Of a stretch of DNA of 64,000 nucleotides, positions 10,169 to 19,776 are shown in pieces. Origin of the DNA: Tetramitus jugosus (taxonomy: Eukaryota > Heterolobosea > Eutetramitea > Acrasida > Vahlkampfiidae); NCBI GenBank assembly GCA_937625935.1, contig OW569372.1, positions 186,001 through 250,000 on the forward strand, in the 5' to 3' direction. A program made the position numbers and the translations under genes. Position 1 is the stretch's first letter, and every line of letters begins with the position of its first letter. Under the pieces are notes generated by a model. It saw only the letters and a list, made by a program, of their open reading frames with translations, searched no databases and was not told the DNA's origin.

Positions 10169-13036
10169 TTAGCTGTTGCTGTTGCTCTGTGGATTCAAGA
10201 GCAGTTTTTTGATGTCCATAGACGTGAAGCGATGATAATTGCAGTCATTTACCATTGTCTTCAATGCTTTCTTATCTATGAGACCCAACTGTATCGCTCG
10301 ACACAGTTCTGCAGCGACAGAATGATGATTTTGGTCCTCACAGCTGCATCTAAGTTGAAACACACCGTCGTTGTCCGTGCAGTAGAGAAGTTGAGGCTTT
10401 TTCATTGTCTCATCCTTTTGCTTCCTCTTCAAATTGAACACTGGGTGTGTATCAAAATTGTAATCCAACAGATGGCAATTACTGCTGAGATTCACTTCAA
10501 TAGGTAGAAGAGCGCCCATTTGCGCCAAATCAATTGCACTCTGATCGGCCATGATTGACACACCATGTCCAAACCGATACGCTGGTATAGGTTCTTCCAA
10601 GCTCTGTATCTTCTTGAGGAATCGCTTAATCCAACCACTGACAATGAGCCGGTGCTTTTCGTATCCTTCATACTTCTTGGGTACAAACGACTTGGTTCCT
10701 TCATCAAATTCGAAATAGTGATCAGAGATTTCACCAGTGTGAGCCCTCAGCCCAAACGTACCTGTACCGTTCCCATATCGCATCCTTCTCTGAGCAAACT
10801 CCAAGAATTCGTCGAGCCAGAATGGACAATATGGGAAACCCAGTTCATCACCCATGAAATCCAGTCCAACAATTCTCTCGTGCAAGATGTCTGAATCACG
10901 GAATAAGCTCTCCATTCGCTGCAAGTCCTCCACAAAATCATGATAGAGGAATGTATCATAGAATGCGATATCAATGATCGAGTCATTGGACGAGAGGATA
11001 TGGGATGCTTCAACAGGATCTTTGGCATGTTTCCACACGACTTGACCCTTTTCGTTCGGTATAGGTAACCGAGCTTCCATTCGATTGATAGCAGCCAAGT
11101 AGTTGAACTGAACGCCGTGAAGAGGATTCCTCACAGATCCCAGAGGAATCAAATGACGATGACTGTAGTTGCGTGAACTATTGTCTTCTTCTTCATCATC
11201 TTCTTCTTCTTGCAGGTCTTGCGATGGTTGAGGGGATGGTTGGTGTTGTTGCTGACGGTGTGGTTGTTGTTGAGATTGCGGTGGCTGTTGCTTTGGTTGA
11301 GCTTCCACAGTCGTCTCTTCTGCTTCTGTCATCTTCTCAAGTGGTTCATCGGTCAGTTCAGGATGAAGAAAGTGACGAGCGAACCATGGCTTGAACAACA
11401 AATGTCGACACGTGATGGAAAACTCGACATAGCTCACACCGTTGCGTGCATACCTCTGACACACATGATTCAACAACTTGTCGTTCACGATCAAATATTG
11501 GCTGTACATTTCTTCCTTCAACGAAAAGTGTTGTGGATAGAAATTGGGACTGAATTTTAGCTTGTGCTGGTGGTGGATATGATTATTGTGGTTATTGTGG
11601 TTTGTATGAACCTGATTCTTTGTTGCTTCTCCTGCATCACGATTCAACAATGAGCTATCGTGTTCTCCTAGTTCCAAGTCACCAGTGCTTGCCCACTTGT
11701 CTTCGCAGGATCCTATTACTGTAAAGCAATTTTTCAGTTGATTCATCATTTTGTCGTCCTTGTAAGCAAGCTCTAACAGAGACTCGTTGGTAATGCCTCT
11801 CTTGTAATCAAAGAATTGCTCGTTTGCATTGAAAACCCAATAATCTTTGATCCTCTGCTTCAAGGGAGGGTACTCCAAGTCGAATCCACTCTTGAGAAGT
11901 GAAGCTCTCGAGTAGACGACTTGAACCGTGAACTCCAGTTCAAATGGACCCAATTCTTCAAACGCCCTTTTTAGCTCCTTGGTTACAGGCGCACCAGGCA
12001 CTTGATAATCCGTTCGAATGATGGAAACCAACAGTTCGAACTGAGAGGCCGTTAGACACTTGTCCATGGCGCTTTCATAACTATCCGTGAACAATACACT
12101 TCTCTTCTGAATTTGAGCCAATGGCGCGCCACGACCTGACATGACACGATCAATAAAGTGTAATCGTTGTATTTTTGCGTTCCTTGCACTACTTTTCATG
12201 TCAATGTCGATCGCAGGAACAAGAATATTGGGATACAGTTCACACTTGTAGTGATAGATTGATGGGAGGTACTTGTCCATGATTGTGTTGATCCAAAAGT
12301 GCCAACTGCCCATTCCAGTGAGATGAGTGTGCAAGTCAGATAGCTTCTTGTCTGATATGAGTTGACCAAGCAAGTCATAAGCTTCTCTCTTTCTTGTTGC
12401 TTGGTCTTTTTTATCTTCTTGAGAGAGTAAGGATTGTTGTTGCAATGCTTCTTTTTCAATCGATTGATACCATTTTCCAGTCTTCTTCTTCTTGTTGTGG
12501 TCGTTGTTGTTCATTTGTTGTGTTTGAACTGAGTCTTGCTTGTGGTTTAAGCTGCTGCCAATGTTGTTTGGCTGCTTTTGTTCTTGGTCCGTTTCCATGG
12601 AGGAAATTGACTTGCTGTGATTGGTCGTGGTTGGGGAGGTTTGTCCTGGTGATTTGCTTAATTTTTGACCCATTGAGTGCAATCCTGTGTTTAACAAACA
12701 ATTAAACTTTTCCTTCTTGTTGTTGTGTTTACTTTTAAAGTTGTTGTCGTTGCTTGGATAGTCTATGGATGGTTCAGGTGTAATCTGACCGTTGTGTTGA
12801 GTGCTGCTCTCTCTGTTGGAGTGGGGACTTGCTCTGTGAGATTGTACTTTGCGGTTGAGAATTTTCAATTTTTGCAATACTCTTCTTCTGTATATCGTGT
12901 TGGTTGTGGTGGTTGTTGACGTGGTTGACTGTTGTTCCGATAAAAGCTCCTCTGATACAAGATTTCTTTCTTCAAGGCTGTTACTCGAGTTACTGTTGTT
13001 TTTTGGGGTCTTCTTGTTCTGACGCTGGGATAACAT
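10169..13036 (-). CDS. Adenosine/AMP deaminase superfamily enzyme, large
   Basis: The first in-frame ATG is at 13036 (955 residues); the frame is open slightly further. An internal ATG at 12673 begins MGQKLSKS, a possible myristoylation start. The first 230 residues are Gln/Asn/Thr-rich. The metal-dependent deaminase set is complete: 'LHTHLTGMG' (HxH zinc ligands, about residue 235), 'RAHTGE' (zinc His and catalytic Glu, about 765), 'RFGHG' (about 820) and 'CTDNDGVF' (Asp pair, about 890). The enzyme should therefore hydrolyse the 6-amino group of adenosine or AMP. A Gln/Glu-rich insertion (about 600-650) interrupts the barrel. The overall size and the 'YPPLKQRIKDYW' region suggest an ADGF/ADA-like rather than a typical short ADA. 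Catalytic family firm; substrate uncertain. Confidence 0.75.
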   Translation of the reverse strand: MLSQRQNKKTPKNNSNSSNSLEERNLVSEELLSEQQSTTSTTTTTNTIYRRRVLQKLKILNRKVQSHRASPHSNRESSTQHNGQITPEPSIDYPSNDNNFKSKHNNKKEKFNCLLNTGLHSMGQKLSKSPGQTSPTTTNHSKSISSMETDQEQKQPNNIGSSLNHKQDSVQTQQMNNNDHNKKKKTGKWYQSIEKEALQQQSLLSQEDKKDQATRKREAYDLLGQLISDKKLSDLHTHLTGMGSWHFWINTIMDKYLPSIYHYKCELYPNILVPAIDIDMKSSARNAKIQRLHFIDRVMSGRGAPLAQIQKRSVLFTDSYESAMDKCLTASQFELLVSIIRTDYQVPGAPVTKELKRAFEELGPFELEFTVQVVYSRASLLKSGFDLEYPPLKQRIKDYWVFNANEQFFDYKRGITNESLLELAYKDDKMMNQLKNCFTVIGSCEDKWASTGDLELGEHDSSLLNRDAGEATKNQVHTNHNNHNNHIHHQHKLKFSPNFYPQHFSLKEEMYSQYLIVNDKLLNHVCQRYARNGVSYVEFSITCRHLLFKPWFARHFLHPELTDEPLEKMTEAEETTVEAQPKQQPPQSQQQPHRQQQHQPSPQPSQDLQEEEDDEEEDNSSRNYSHRHLIPLGSVRNPLHGVQFNYLAAINRMEARLPIPNEKGQVVWKHAKDPVEASHILSSNDSIIDIAFYDTFLYHDFVEDLQRMESLFRDSDILHERIVGLDFMGDELGFPYCPFWLDEFLEFAQRRMRYGNGTGTFGLRAHTGEISDHYFEFDEGTKSFVPKKYEGYEKHRLIVSGWIKRFLKKIQSLEEPIPAYRFGHGVSIMADQSAIDLAQMGALLPIEVNLSSNCHLLDYNFDTHPVFNLKRKQKDETMKKPQLLYCTDNDGVFQLRCSCEDQNHHSVAAELCRAIQLGLIDKKALKTMVNDCNYHRFTSMDIKKLLLNPQSNSNS

Positions 13037-13766
13037 TTGAGGAATTTTCAGCACGCGAGATGGAGCAAGGGCAAAGTACAATCTGTTTCTTTTTTTTGAA
13101 CAATGTTTTGAGAGAAATATTTTCAGGAATTCCCCAAGTGATTCCAGACCAAAATAACTCCAAATATGGAGTAAGAATAACTAGCGATTCTCTCAGCTGA
13201 GATCTGCATTGAACGATTCAGGACAATTCTGTTCTTATTGAAGGATGTCCATGTCCATATTAGCCGGGGAACATAACTGGGCTTGTTAAGAGTTTGGAAT
13301 CTCGATTTCAATTCGCGCAACTGTCTTTCAACAAGAGTTCAATCTATCGGAATGTTCAACGTTGATGAGGATGAATCTGAGATCCTGTTCCTCATTGTGT
13401 ATGATACCTTGCAAATGAGATGGCTATCAGGGCTGAAATTCTTTTGATTTCAACAAGGAAAAGTTCGCAATTGCAAGATAGTGGAAACAGCAGCATATAG
13501 TACAGCAAATATCCCCAACATACTGCTTCACGATCTTCAGACCCACCAATGATCACCGATTTAGCCTCAGTGTTTGGAGCTAAGGGTCTAGACAATATGG
13601 GACTCTAGTGACTTGAGTTCGTGTGGCCTGTCTTCAAGTTTCTGTCAACTCGATTTGTCGGCATGAAATTATTTTTCCGCAAGATACGCGCTCAAAACTT
13701 GGAACAAACACAAGACCAACAAGAACATCAATCAACAAAGCATTATCAACAATACAAGACTACGCA
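13037..13766. other. Intergenic region without a supported gene (730 bp)
   Basis: Only short, overlapping frames are present on both strands. The frame of the downstream TPR gene is open from 13623 but has no ATG before 13767. I see no tRNA-like cloverleaf and no repeat. The stretch probably holds the divergent promoters and 5' UTRs of the deaminase and TPR genes. It is unusually long for this window. Confidence 0.5.
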
Positions 13767-15431
13767 ATGCTTTTTGAACCTCCTCCTGGCCTAAAGTTTT
13801 ACGACTTTATCCAAAACTACTACTATGACAACGACATGACTGACAACAGGAATAATGATGATGATGCCATTAGCCATGATGAGAGAACCATTACTCGCAT
13901 CATCCACCAATCGGATCCCGACATTTTCCTCCCATCCATCACAATTACTAATCTGCGAGTCAAGCTCACATGGGGCAGATTCACCTATGCAATGGATCAG
14001 TTGAACATGTTGACACAGCACAGAGCCATACTGTGTTGCGACATTTTGTTGGACGTCGCACAACACAATCGAATTACACTACTGGACAAGCACAGTGATC
14101 AACTGGTTGAGGACAGAGTGTGGTCTAGGATGAAATCCATGTGTGAGTTCATTCAGGACTTGCACAACAACGTTAAGAAAAAATCAAGTATTGCACAGCG
14201 CGTGGTTCCGCTGATTTTGCGCATGAAAAAAACTTTTCAAGAGAAAAAAACGTCGCATGACTGGATGATTAATGCATGTTTGGAGAGGTACATGTTTCAT
14301 CCGTATACGGCACTCGAAATGTTCCAAAAGAGTATTTCACTTTCTCCTTCAAACTATGAAGTGTATATGTACTTGTCAAATTTGTTGAATAGTGATGAAT
14401 TTGAACGATCTTTGGATGCAATCAAGTGTCTGCACACTGCCGTCAGCATTTGTGATGCTCTAATATCGATAGAGTATGATCCGTTCAGTCTGAGGAGAAT
14501 TCAGGCCAATCGATTGGTGTTTCTGGGTCGTATCCTGTCTCACAGGAGTAAAGTGTCACTGGACGCTCAGATTAATCAATTTTTAGCAACGGGGCAGCAA
14601 CAGAATGATCCGCCGATAAATCCGAGTAATCTAGAACTGATCATGTATCAGACGGCGCTGCTGGTGGATCGACACGCGTTCCATGCATCGTTTTACATTG
14701 GATTCTTCTATGGTTTTTCCTCTTCGTTGCAAAGTGTTACTGTTGGACTAGGAGCCGGTACAGGGGCTCCTGATAGAGAAGAGGCGTTAGAGACAAGTAT
14801 CGTTCACTTTACCAAGACACTGTCCTTGTTGGATGAGAACAAGAAGATAATCTTTCAGAGTATTATTTATAACAATATTGCTGCAATGCGGATTCAGCTG
14901 CACGAGTATGATGAAGCACTGAAGTGGTACTGCGAGACACTCAAGGCAAATAGCATGATGGGGTGGGCAATAAGAGACAAGAGTCTCTGCTTGCGCCTTC
15001 AAGACAAGTTCAAGGAAGCACTGGATAATTTTACATTTTGTATCGAGACATTGGTGCCTGAGAATCCTAAAACAAAGGCTGAATTAATGGTTACAAAAGC
15101 CTTTTGGGAAGTGTCAGAAAACAATCTGACCGTCGCATCGAGGTCAACTCTCATTGCTTCACTGTCAACTGCACTTGCAATCGATCCTGCTTCGTGCTTT
15201 GGTTGGTACCTGAAGAGTGTCTTGTTGTGGAGCTACGATGAAAATGCTGCGATTGAATGCCTCACCAAAGGGATTGGCCACGCGCAAGGCAACAATACTC
15301 TTGGTATAATGCAGCTGTTGGACAAAAGAGCTGATTTTTATCAAGCAGCACGCAATGTTGATGCAAATCTCTTGAAGGAATATCAGAAGCAGGCGAAGAG
15401 GTTTGTAGATGTGCACATGAGAGTGGCATAA
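13767..15431 (+). CDS. TPR-repeat protein of unknown function
   Basis: The first ATG in the frame is at 13767 (MLFEPPPGLK), giving 554 residues. Helical pairs with TPR character occupy most of the protein. The clearest lie in the C-terminal half: 'IIYNNIAAMRIQLHEYDEALKW', 'AIRDKSLCLRLQDKFKEALDNF', 'SLSTALAIDPASCFGWYLKS' and 'DENAAIECLTKGIG'. These carry the usual small and large residues at W-L-G-Y-A-F-A-P positions. There is no catalytic domain, signal peptide or membrane segment, so a scaffold role is likely. The N-terminus is acidic (DDDAISHDE). Family-level call only. Confidence 0.65.
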   Translation: MLFEPPPGLKFYDFIQNYYYDNDMTDNRNNDDDAISHDERTITRIIHQSDPDIFLPSITITNLRVKLTWGRFTYAMDQLNMLTQHRAILCCDILLDVAQHNRITLLDKHSDQLVEDRVWSRMKSMCEFIQDLHNNVKKKSSIAQRVVPLILRMKKTFQEKKTSHDWMINACLERYMFHPYTALEMFQKSISLSPSNYEVYMYLSNLLNSDEFERSLDAIKCLHTAVSICDALISIEYDPFSLRRIQANRLVFLGRILSHRSKVSLDAQINQFLATGQQQNDPPINPSNLELIMYQTALLVDRHAFHASFYIGFFYGFSSSLQSVTVGLGAGTGAPDREEALETSIVHFTKTLSLLDENKKIIFQSIIYNNIAAMRIQLHEYDEALKWYCETLKANSMMGWAIRDKSLCLRLQDKFKEALDNFTFCIETLVPENPKTKAELMVTKAFWEVSENNLTVASRSTLIASLSTALAIDPASCFGWYLKSVLLWSYDENAAIECLTKGIGHAQGNNTLGIMQLLDKRADFYQAARNVDANLLKEYQKQAKRFVDVHMRVA

Positions 15432-15632
15432 TTAAGCTTCGGGTATGTGCCAGCCGTAGATCGATCACCCAGAACGCTCACCTAATTTTGTACGATAGAC
15501 CTATAAAAAATGGTCAACCAGGAATTAATTTATTAAATAAAGCAATAGCTTTGTCAACATAACTTGATTCAAAAAACTACCTTATCACAATCACAAACAC
15601 TATTGTACAATACATATATTAACATCATAAAA

Positions 15633-15869
15633 ATGGTTGAATCTGAATGCCTAGAAGAAATCAAGGACGAAATTTATGCCAGCAAATGGAAGAAGGACGA
15701 AGCGCAACAAAAGCTGGAGACCGACAGACAACCTCATGAAACCAGACTACTGGACAAGGAAACAATGGAAAACGTGCAACGATCACTAGACAAGGGAAAG
15801 GATCAGGTGCAACAGGATATCCACGTCGACTACCAAAAGGAACGCATCAAACAAGCTGCCAAGAAGTAA
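15633..15869 (+). CDS. Small, highly charged protein of unknown function
   Basis: A 78-residue frame from ATG 15633 (AAAATGG context). The composition is almost wholly hydrophilic and helical, with Lys/Glu/Asp/Gln repeated ('KWKKDEAQQKLE', 'VQRSLDKGKDQVQQD'), ending KERIKQAAKK. There is no Trp-rich core, Cys or membrane segment. It resembles small LEA-like or intrinsically disordered proteins, but I cannot assign a family. It stands alone between the TPR and alpha-MPP genes; a short AATAAA-like signal follows at about 15889. The frame and start context support a real gene moderately. Confidence 0.5.
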   Translation: MVESECLEEIKDEIYASKWKKDEAQQKLETDRQPHETRLLDKETMENVQRSLDKGKDQVQQDIHVDYQKERIKQAAKK

Positions 15870-16018
15870 ATCCTCGCTCCCTGAAACAAAAATAAACAAA
15901 TTGATCGAGAAAGTCCACCAAAAGAAACTGCGCTTCCTTGATCTCAATAAAACTCCTCAGTTTCACACCCAGGAAAAACAAAACTCAACAAAACAAGAAC
16001 ACAACAACCACAGTAACA

Positions 16019-17746
16019 ATGCATCGACGAAGCTTGCAAAAAATTCGAGGACACATCCTACAACAGAAAGCTTCCACAACAACAGCAAAACAACCACTTT
16101 CTCACATTTCTCGTTTCATTCATTCTTGTCCAGTGAATCATGACATATCAAAGACCAAGAACAACAATGATGACCACTTGAATTTTGTGAGTCCAAGCCA
16201 ACTCAAATCGATCAAAGAATTTGTTGCTTCCCGCCAAAAAACATCAATTACTCCGCCATTAAAGTCCGCCTCCGCAAGTCAACCCAAACAACATGGTGGA
16301 TTGACAGAGGTTAGCTTAAGCAAGCCATTGAACATTTCCAATATGCAAACTGTGAAAACAAAGATCCATTTCAATGACAGTGATGTTCGCATGACTACAT
16401 TGCCCAATGGTCTCCGTGTTGCCTCCATTGAAAATCCAACCAAAATGACCTCTGTTCAAGTCGTGTTTGGCATGGGTTCAAGGTTCGAAAAGAGTCAAGA
16501 ACGAGGATTGAGTATCCTGTTGAACAAGATGTCATTCAAGCCATCTCGTCATTTTGACACAATGAGACTGCATTCACTAGAGGATATGATCATGTATGAG
16601 TCGAGGTGCGATCAAGAGACGATCACCTACAATTCCACGTTTTATCGGAACAGAATGGAAGAGACAATGGAGATGATGGGTGATTGCATCTTGTATCCAC
16701 TGTTGGAACAGAGTGAGATTGATCAAACGGTTCAAGAATTGCAATTCAATCTGAGTGAACAGTATTTGGATCCTGCTGGTTCGGGAGTGTTGACTGATAT
16801 GATGATGGAAGCATGTTTTGGACAGTCTGTGGGCAATGAACCATCGTTGGGCAACCCTACACTGTACGTCAATGAAGCGACAACGACCGAATCGTTGAAA
16901 CAGTTTCATAAAAAGTATTTGAGACCGGATAATTGTGTGATTACGGGTGTGGGTGTGAATCATGAAGAGTTCCTGAACCTCGTTAAAAAGTATTTCCAAT
17001 TTGAAGAGACAACTACTACGGATTCTGATGCGATTACTATACCAAACTTGAAGAAGACCAAGGCTCAGTTCAAGAGTGGAGACTTGCGATTGCAATTCAC
17101 GGATCCGCCACAAGAATTTTCAAAGCAGAATTTGCCTTCATTGACATCACTTGTTGTTTCGTTCGAGGGTGTGAGCTCATTTGATGAGAAGAATATTTTT
17201 GCGTTGTATGTGCTGGAAACGTTGCTTGGTGGTGGTAATTCATTCTCTTCGGGAGGTCCTGGAAAGGGTCTGCAATCTCTCATTTATATGAAATACTTGG
17301 GTCATCATAGGCTGTACTCTATGGCTGCTGTGAATCAAGCATTTGGTGACACTGGCCTCTTTTCTATTATTGCAAGTACTGATCACGAGCATGCAGGCGA
17401 GTTGGTGAAGGCGATCACAGAGTTGTGCGTATCAGCTGGCGGACAAATCACTGATGAATATGTTCAGCGGGCAAAGGTTCAATTCAAGAGTGCAATGTTG
17501 CTGGGATTAGAGGATACGAATCGATGGAACTTGGCAGCCGATATCTTATTCTTTGACCGATTCCACTCTACCGACTACATTTGTCAGAACATTGACAAGG
17601 TAACAAAGGAAGATATTCTCAGAGTGTGGCGAAGTTTATTGACGAACAAACCACCTGCAATCACTGTCGTTGGAGACTTGAGTCAAATACCAACGAAGGA
17701 GCAGTTTGATACGTTTTTCGAGCAATTGAAACAGATCAATGTGTGA
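16019..17746 (+). CDS. PMPCA: Mitochondrial processing peptidase, alpha subunit
   Basis: The chosen start is ATG 16019 (MHRRSLQKIR), giving 575 residues with a basic, Ser-rich, acid-poor N-terminus typical of a mitochondrial presequence. The M16 metalloprotease fold is clear: 'TTLPNGLRVASIE', 'VQVVFGMGSRFE' and 'FHKKYLRPDNCVITGVGV'. The zinc motif HxxEH is absent at its usual place ('RGLSILLNKMSF'), while the glycine-rich loop is present ('GGGNSFSSGGPGKGLQSL'). Both are hallmarks of the non-catalytic alpha subunit, which binds presequences and pairs with beta-MPP to cleave imported precursors in the matrix. A core complex I subunit role is much less likely because the Gly-rich loop is intact. 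The stop lies 15 bp from the convergent NDOR1 stop. Confidence 0.85.
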   Translation: MHRRSLQKIRGHILQQKASTTTAKQPLSHISRFIHSCPVNHDISKTKNNNDDHLNFVSPSQLKSIKEFVASRQKTSITPPLKSASASQPKQHGGLTEVSLSKPLNISNMQTVKTKIHFNDSDVRMTTLPNGLRVASIENPTKMTSVQVVFGMGSRFEKSQERGLSILLNKMSFKPSRHFDTMRLHSLEDMIMYESRCDQETITYNSTFYRNRMEETMEMMGDCILYPLLEQSEIDQTVQELQFNLSEQYLDPAGSGVLTDMMMEACFGQSVGNEPSLGNPTLYVNEATTTESLKQFHKKYLRPDNCVITGVGVNHEEFLNLVKKYFQFEETTTTDSDAITIPNLKKTKAQFKSGDLRLQFTDPPQEFSKQNLPSLTSLVVSFEGVSSFDEKNIFALYVLETLLGGGNSFSSGGPGKGLQSLIYMKYLGHHRLYSMAAVNQAFGDTGLFSIIASTDHEHAGELVKAITELCVSAGGQITDEYVQRAKVQFKSAMLLGLEDTNRWNLAADILFFDRFHSTDYICQNIDKVTKEDILRVWRSLLTNKPPAITVVGDLSQIPTKEQFDTFFEQLKQINV

Positions 17747-17750
17747 GTAA

Positions 17751-17763
17751 AATAAAGTTTATT
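17751..17763. terminator. Overlapping bidirectional poly(A) signals
   Basis: The sequence AATAAAGTTTATT gives AATAAA on the plus strand (17751-17756) and AATAAA on the minus strand (17763-17758). It lies between the stop codons of alpha-MPP and NDOR1; the minus signal overlaps the NDOR1 stop codon. It probably serves 3'-end formation for both transcripts, whose ends must then overlap. Confidence 0.5.
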
Positions 17764-19669
17764 AGCTCCATGTTTCTTGCTGTAATCTTCTCATTGCTTC
17801 CAGTTTCGATAAATAGTCCTCTGCTTGTGCATCATCTGCACCAGCTTCGGTTTTGATTACATGCAATAGCGCATTACGAACATCTGTCGGCATTTGCTTA
17901 GCATTACCAGCAATGTATACAAATCCTCCCTGATTGTGAATAATGTCCCACACCATCTTACTATTTTCCTTGATTCTATGTTGTACATAAATCTTATCGG
18001 CTTGATCTCTCGAAAAGGCAGTCAAAACCTTGAAAGAGAAGCCATTTTGACCGGAGTACGGTTCCAACTCTTGGCCATACAGATAATCTCGCTTCGAATA
18101 TCTATTACCAAAGAATAAAACTGTTTGTCCCACTTGCTTGCCTTCTCTTGCTTGAATGCATCTTTGTTGAATTAAAGATCTGAATGGAGCCATACCAGTG
18201 CCTGGACCAATCAGCAATACAGGAGCTGGAGCTGGGGGAAACTTCATCGTTCCCTTCCTGACCCAAATTGGGACTGTGATGCCTTTGTGAACATCAGTTA
18301 ACCTTGAAAGCCATGATGAACACATTCCATATCGTTCTCGCTTGTATGGAGTTGTAAATTTGACAACAGATACCGTGATATGAATTTGATTGGGGTACAT
18401 TTGCTGAGCGGAACTAATGGAAAAGTATCGAGGGACGATTGGTGGTATGAGATCCAGTAAGTAGTTTAAGTCGAGAGTGCATTTAGGGAAATCATCCATT
18501 GCCTCCAGGAATGTTCTCTTCTCTCGATTATTGTACCGATTAAGATCTGTCACTCCATCTGAACAGCCAAACCATTGCAAACGATCGCACTCTTCCTCAT
18601 CCTTTGTGAAATGGCTCAACAACTCGAAAAAGTAGCGCCTTGGAGTTCCATTGATTGCCAAATGTTTCTCAAAAAGATCATAAGCTCGAACTGTGACGCA
18701 TGATCCATGGGGCCCACCTGGCACTCTAATATCAGGTGCATCTGGATCCGCCTTTTCAATCAGAAGCCATTGATTTTCATCCAAATTCCATCGCTTCAGT
18801 CCATGAATAATGGAATCGTGCTCATTCTTGGGCCACATGGCCAGCACGTCGCCAGGCTCATAGGCAAACACTGCTGAAGACTCTGTCGAAGCAGAATTAG
18901 ATGCTCCCGTATTGCTTGCCGATATATCGAACACAATATGTCTCACATCTTGCTCATTGCTCACATCAGTCAATCGGGTATTCTCCAAAATTCTCGAATT
19001 GAACGGATGCGTTTCACTGTAAGCTTTCTGCACACTATTGCTCTGATCCTTAGCATCTTGATTGGCCGAATCAGAAGCAACCAGAGATACACGATACCGA
19101 CTTGGTGGCAACACATCTGCAGGAGCTATGGACAAGTGAGAAGGCAACGGGTACAGCTCCAACACCTTGTTCAACATTGTTTCCATCCATGGAACCAACA
19201 CCGAATCCACACCATACACATCCTGATCATCCGCCAAGCCTCGCTCACAAAACTCCGATGCACCCAACTGTAGCAATCGTCGGTGTAATTTCTTGGCTAC
19301 AAAATTGTATTTTGGATAGGAACTGTCGCCCAAACCCAACACTGCAAACTGTAAATGAGACAACTGATGGGGAAAATTCTTGCGCATAATTGCGCGCCAA
19401 AAACGAGTCATATTGTCCGGTTGATCGCCTTGCCCAGTGGTCGCCACCACAAAAATGACGGTCATTTTCGCATCATTCTCATCACTACTGCTCTGAAACA
19501 AATGAGCATTCCAATCAAAATCATCAATGGCACTTGTTTTGATGGAAAAGTGACGTCTCTTTAGCTCTCTTGTCAATCTTTCGGCTACTTCTTGAGCAGT
19601 ACCTGTTTGACTACCATAAAGGATCGTGACCCTTCTGTTGTTGTTGTGGTCGTTGTCGTTGGTTGCCAT
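17762..19669 (-). CDS. NDOR1: NADPH-dependent diflavin oxidoreductase (Tah18/NDOR1)
   Basis: The start is ATG 19669 (MATNDNDH); the frame is open slightly upstream but without ATG. At 635 residues it is close to human NDOR1. Domains: FMN-binding flavodoxin (about 14-165; 'VTILYGSQTGTAQEVAE', 'VFVVATTGQGDQPDNM', 'VLGLGDSSYPKYN'); FAD-binding (about 215-440; 'PRYFSISSAQ', 'RYGMCSSWLS'); NADPH-binding (about 455-635; 'LLIGPGTGMAPFRSLI', 'FFGNRYSKRDYLYG', 'VYIAGNAKQMPTDV'). It passes electrons from NADPH through FAD and FMN to the Fe-S protein Dre2/anamorsin in cytosolic Fe-S cluster assembly. There is no N-terminal membrane anchor, which argues against cytochrome P450 reductase. Cofactor motifs are complete. 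Confidence 0.88.
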   Translation of the reverse strand: MATNDNDHNNNRRVTILYGSQTGTAQEVAERLTRELKRRHFSIKTSAIDDFDWNAHLFQSSSDENDAKMTVIFVVATTGQGDQPDNMTRFWRAIMRKNFPHQLSHLQFAVLGLGDSSYPKYNFVAKKLHRRLLQLGASEFCERGLADDQDVYGVDSVLVPWMETMLNKVLELYPLPSHLSIAPADVLPPSRYRVSLVASDSANQDAKDQSNSVQKAYSETHPFNSRILENTRLTDVSNEQDVRHIVFDISASNTGASNSASTESSAVFAYEPGDVLAMWPKNEHDSIIHGLKRWNLDENQWLLIEKADPDAPDIRVPGGPHGSCVTVRAYDLFEKHLAINGTPRRYFFELLSHFTKDEEECDRLQWFGCSDGVTDLNRYNNREKRTFLEAMDDFPKCTLDLNYLLDLIPPIVPRYFSISSAQQMYPNQIHITVSVVKFTTPYKRERYGMCSSWLSRLTDVHKGITVPIWVRKGTMKFPPAPAPVLLIGPGTGMAPFRSLIQQRCIQAREGKQVGQTVLFFGNRYSKRDYLYGQELEPYSGQNGFSFKVLTAFSRDQADKIYVQHRIKENSKMVWDIIHNQGGFVYIAGNAKQMPTDVRNALLHVIKTEAGADDAQAEDYLSKLEAMRRLQQETWS

Positions 19670-19776
19670 GATTTGTTTGTTGGAGCTGAAAAATGTTTTT
19701 CCAACCCAATTCGGTCGATTTGAGATGTTCCGCAATTGCAATACAACACATTTATTATTTTAGCTAACACAATAAA

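Noticed and set aside
13123-13595. Short minus-strand frames at 13123-13320 and 13392-13595
   Set aside because: No domain, no start context and no link to a neighbouring exon; treated as intergenic noise.
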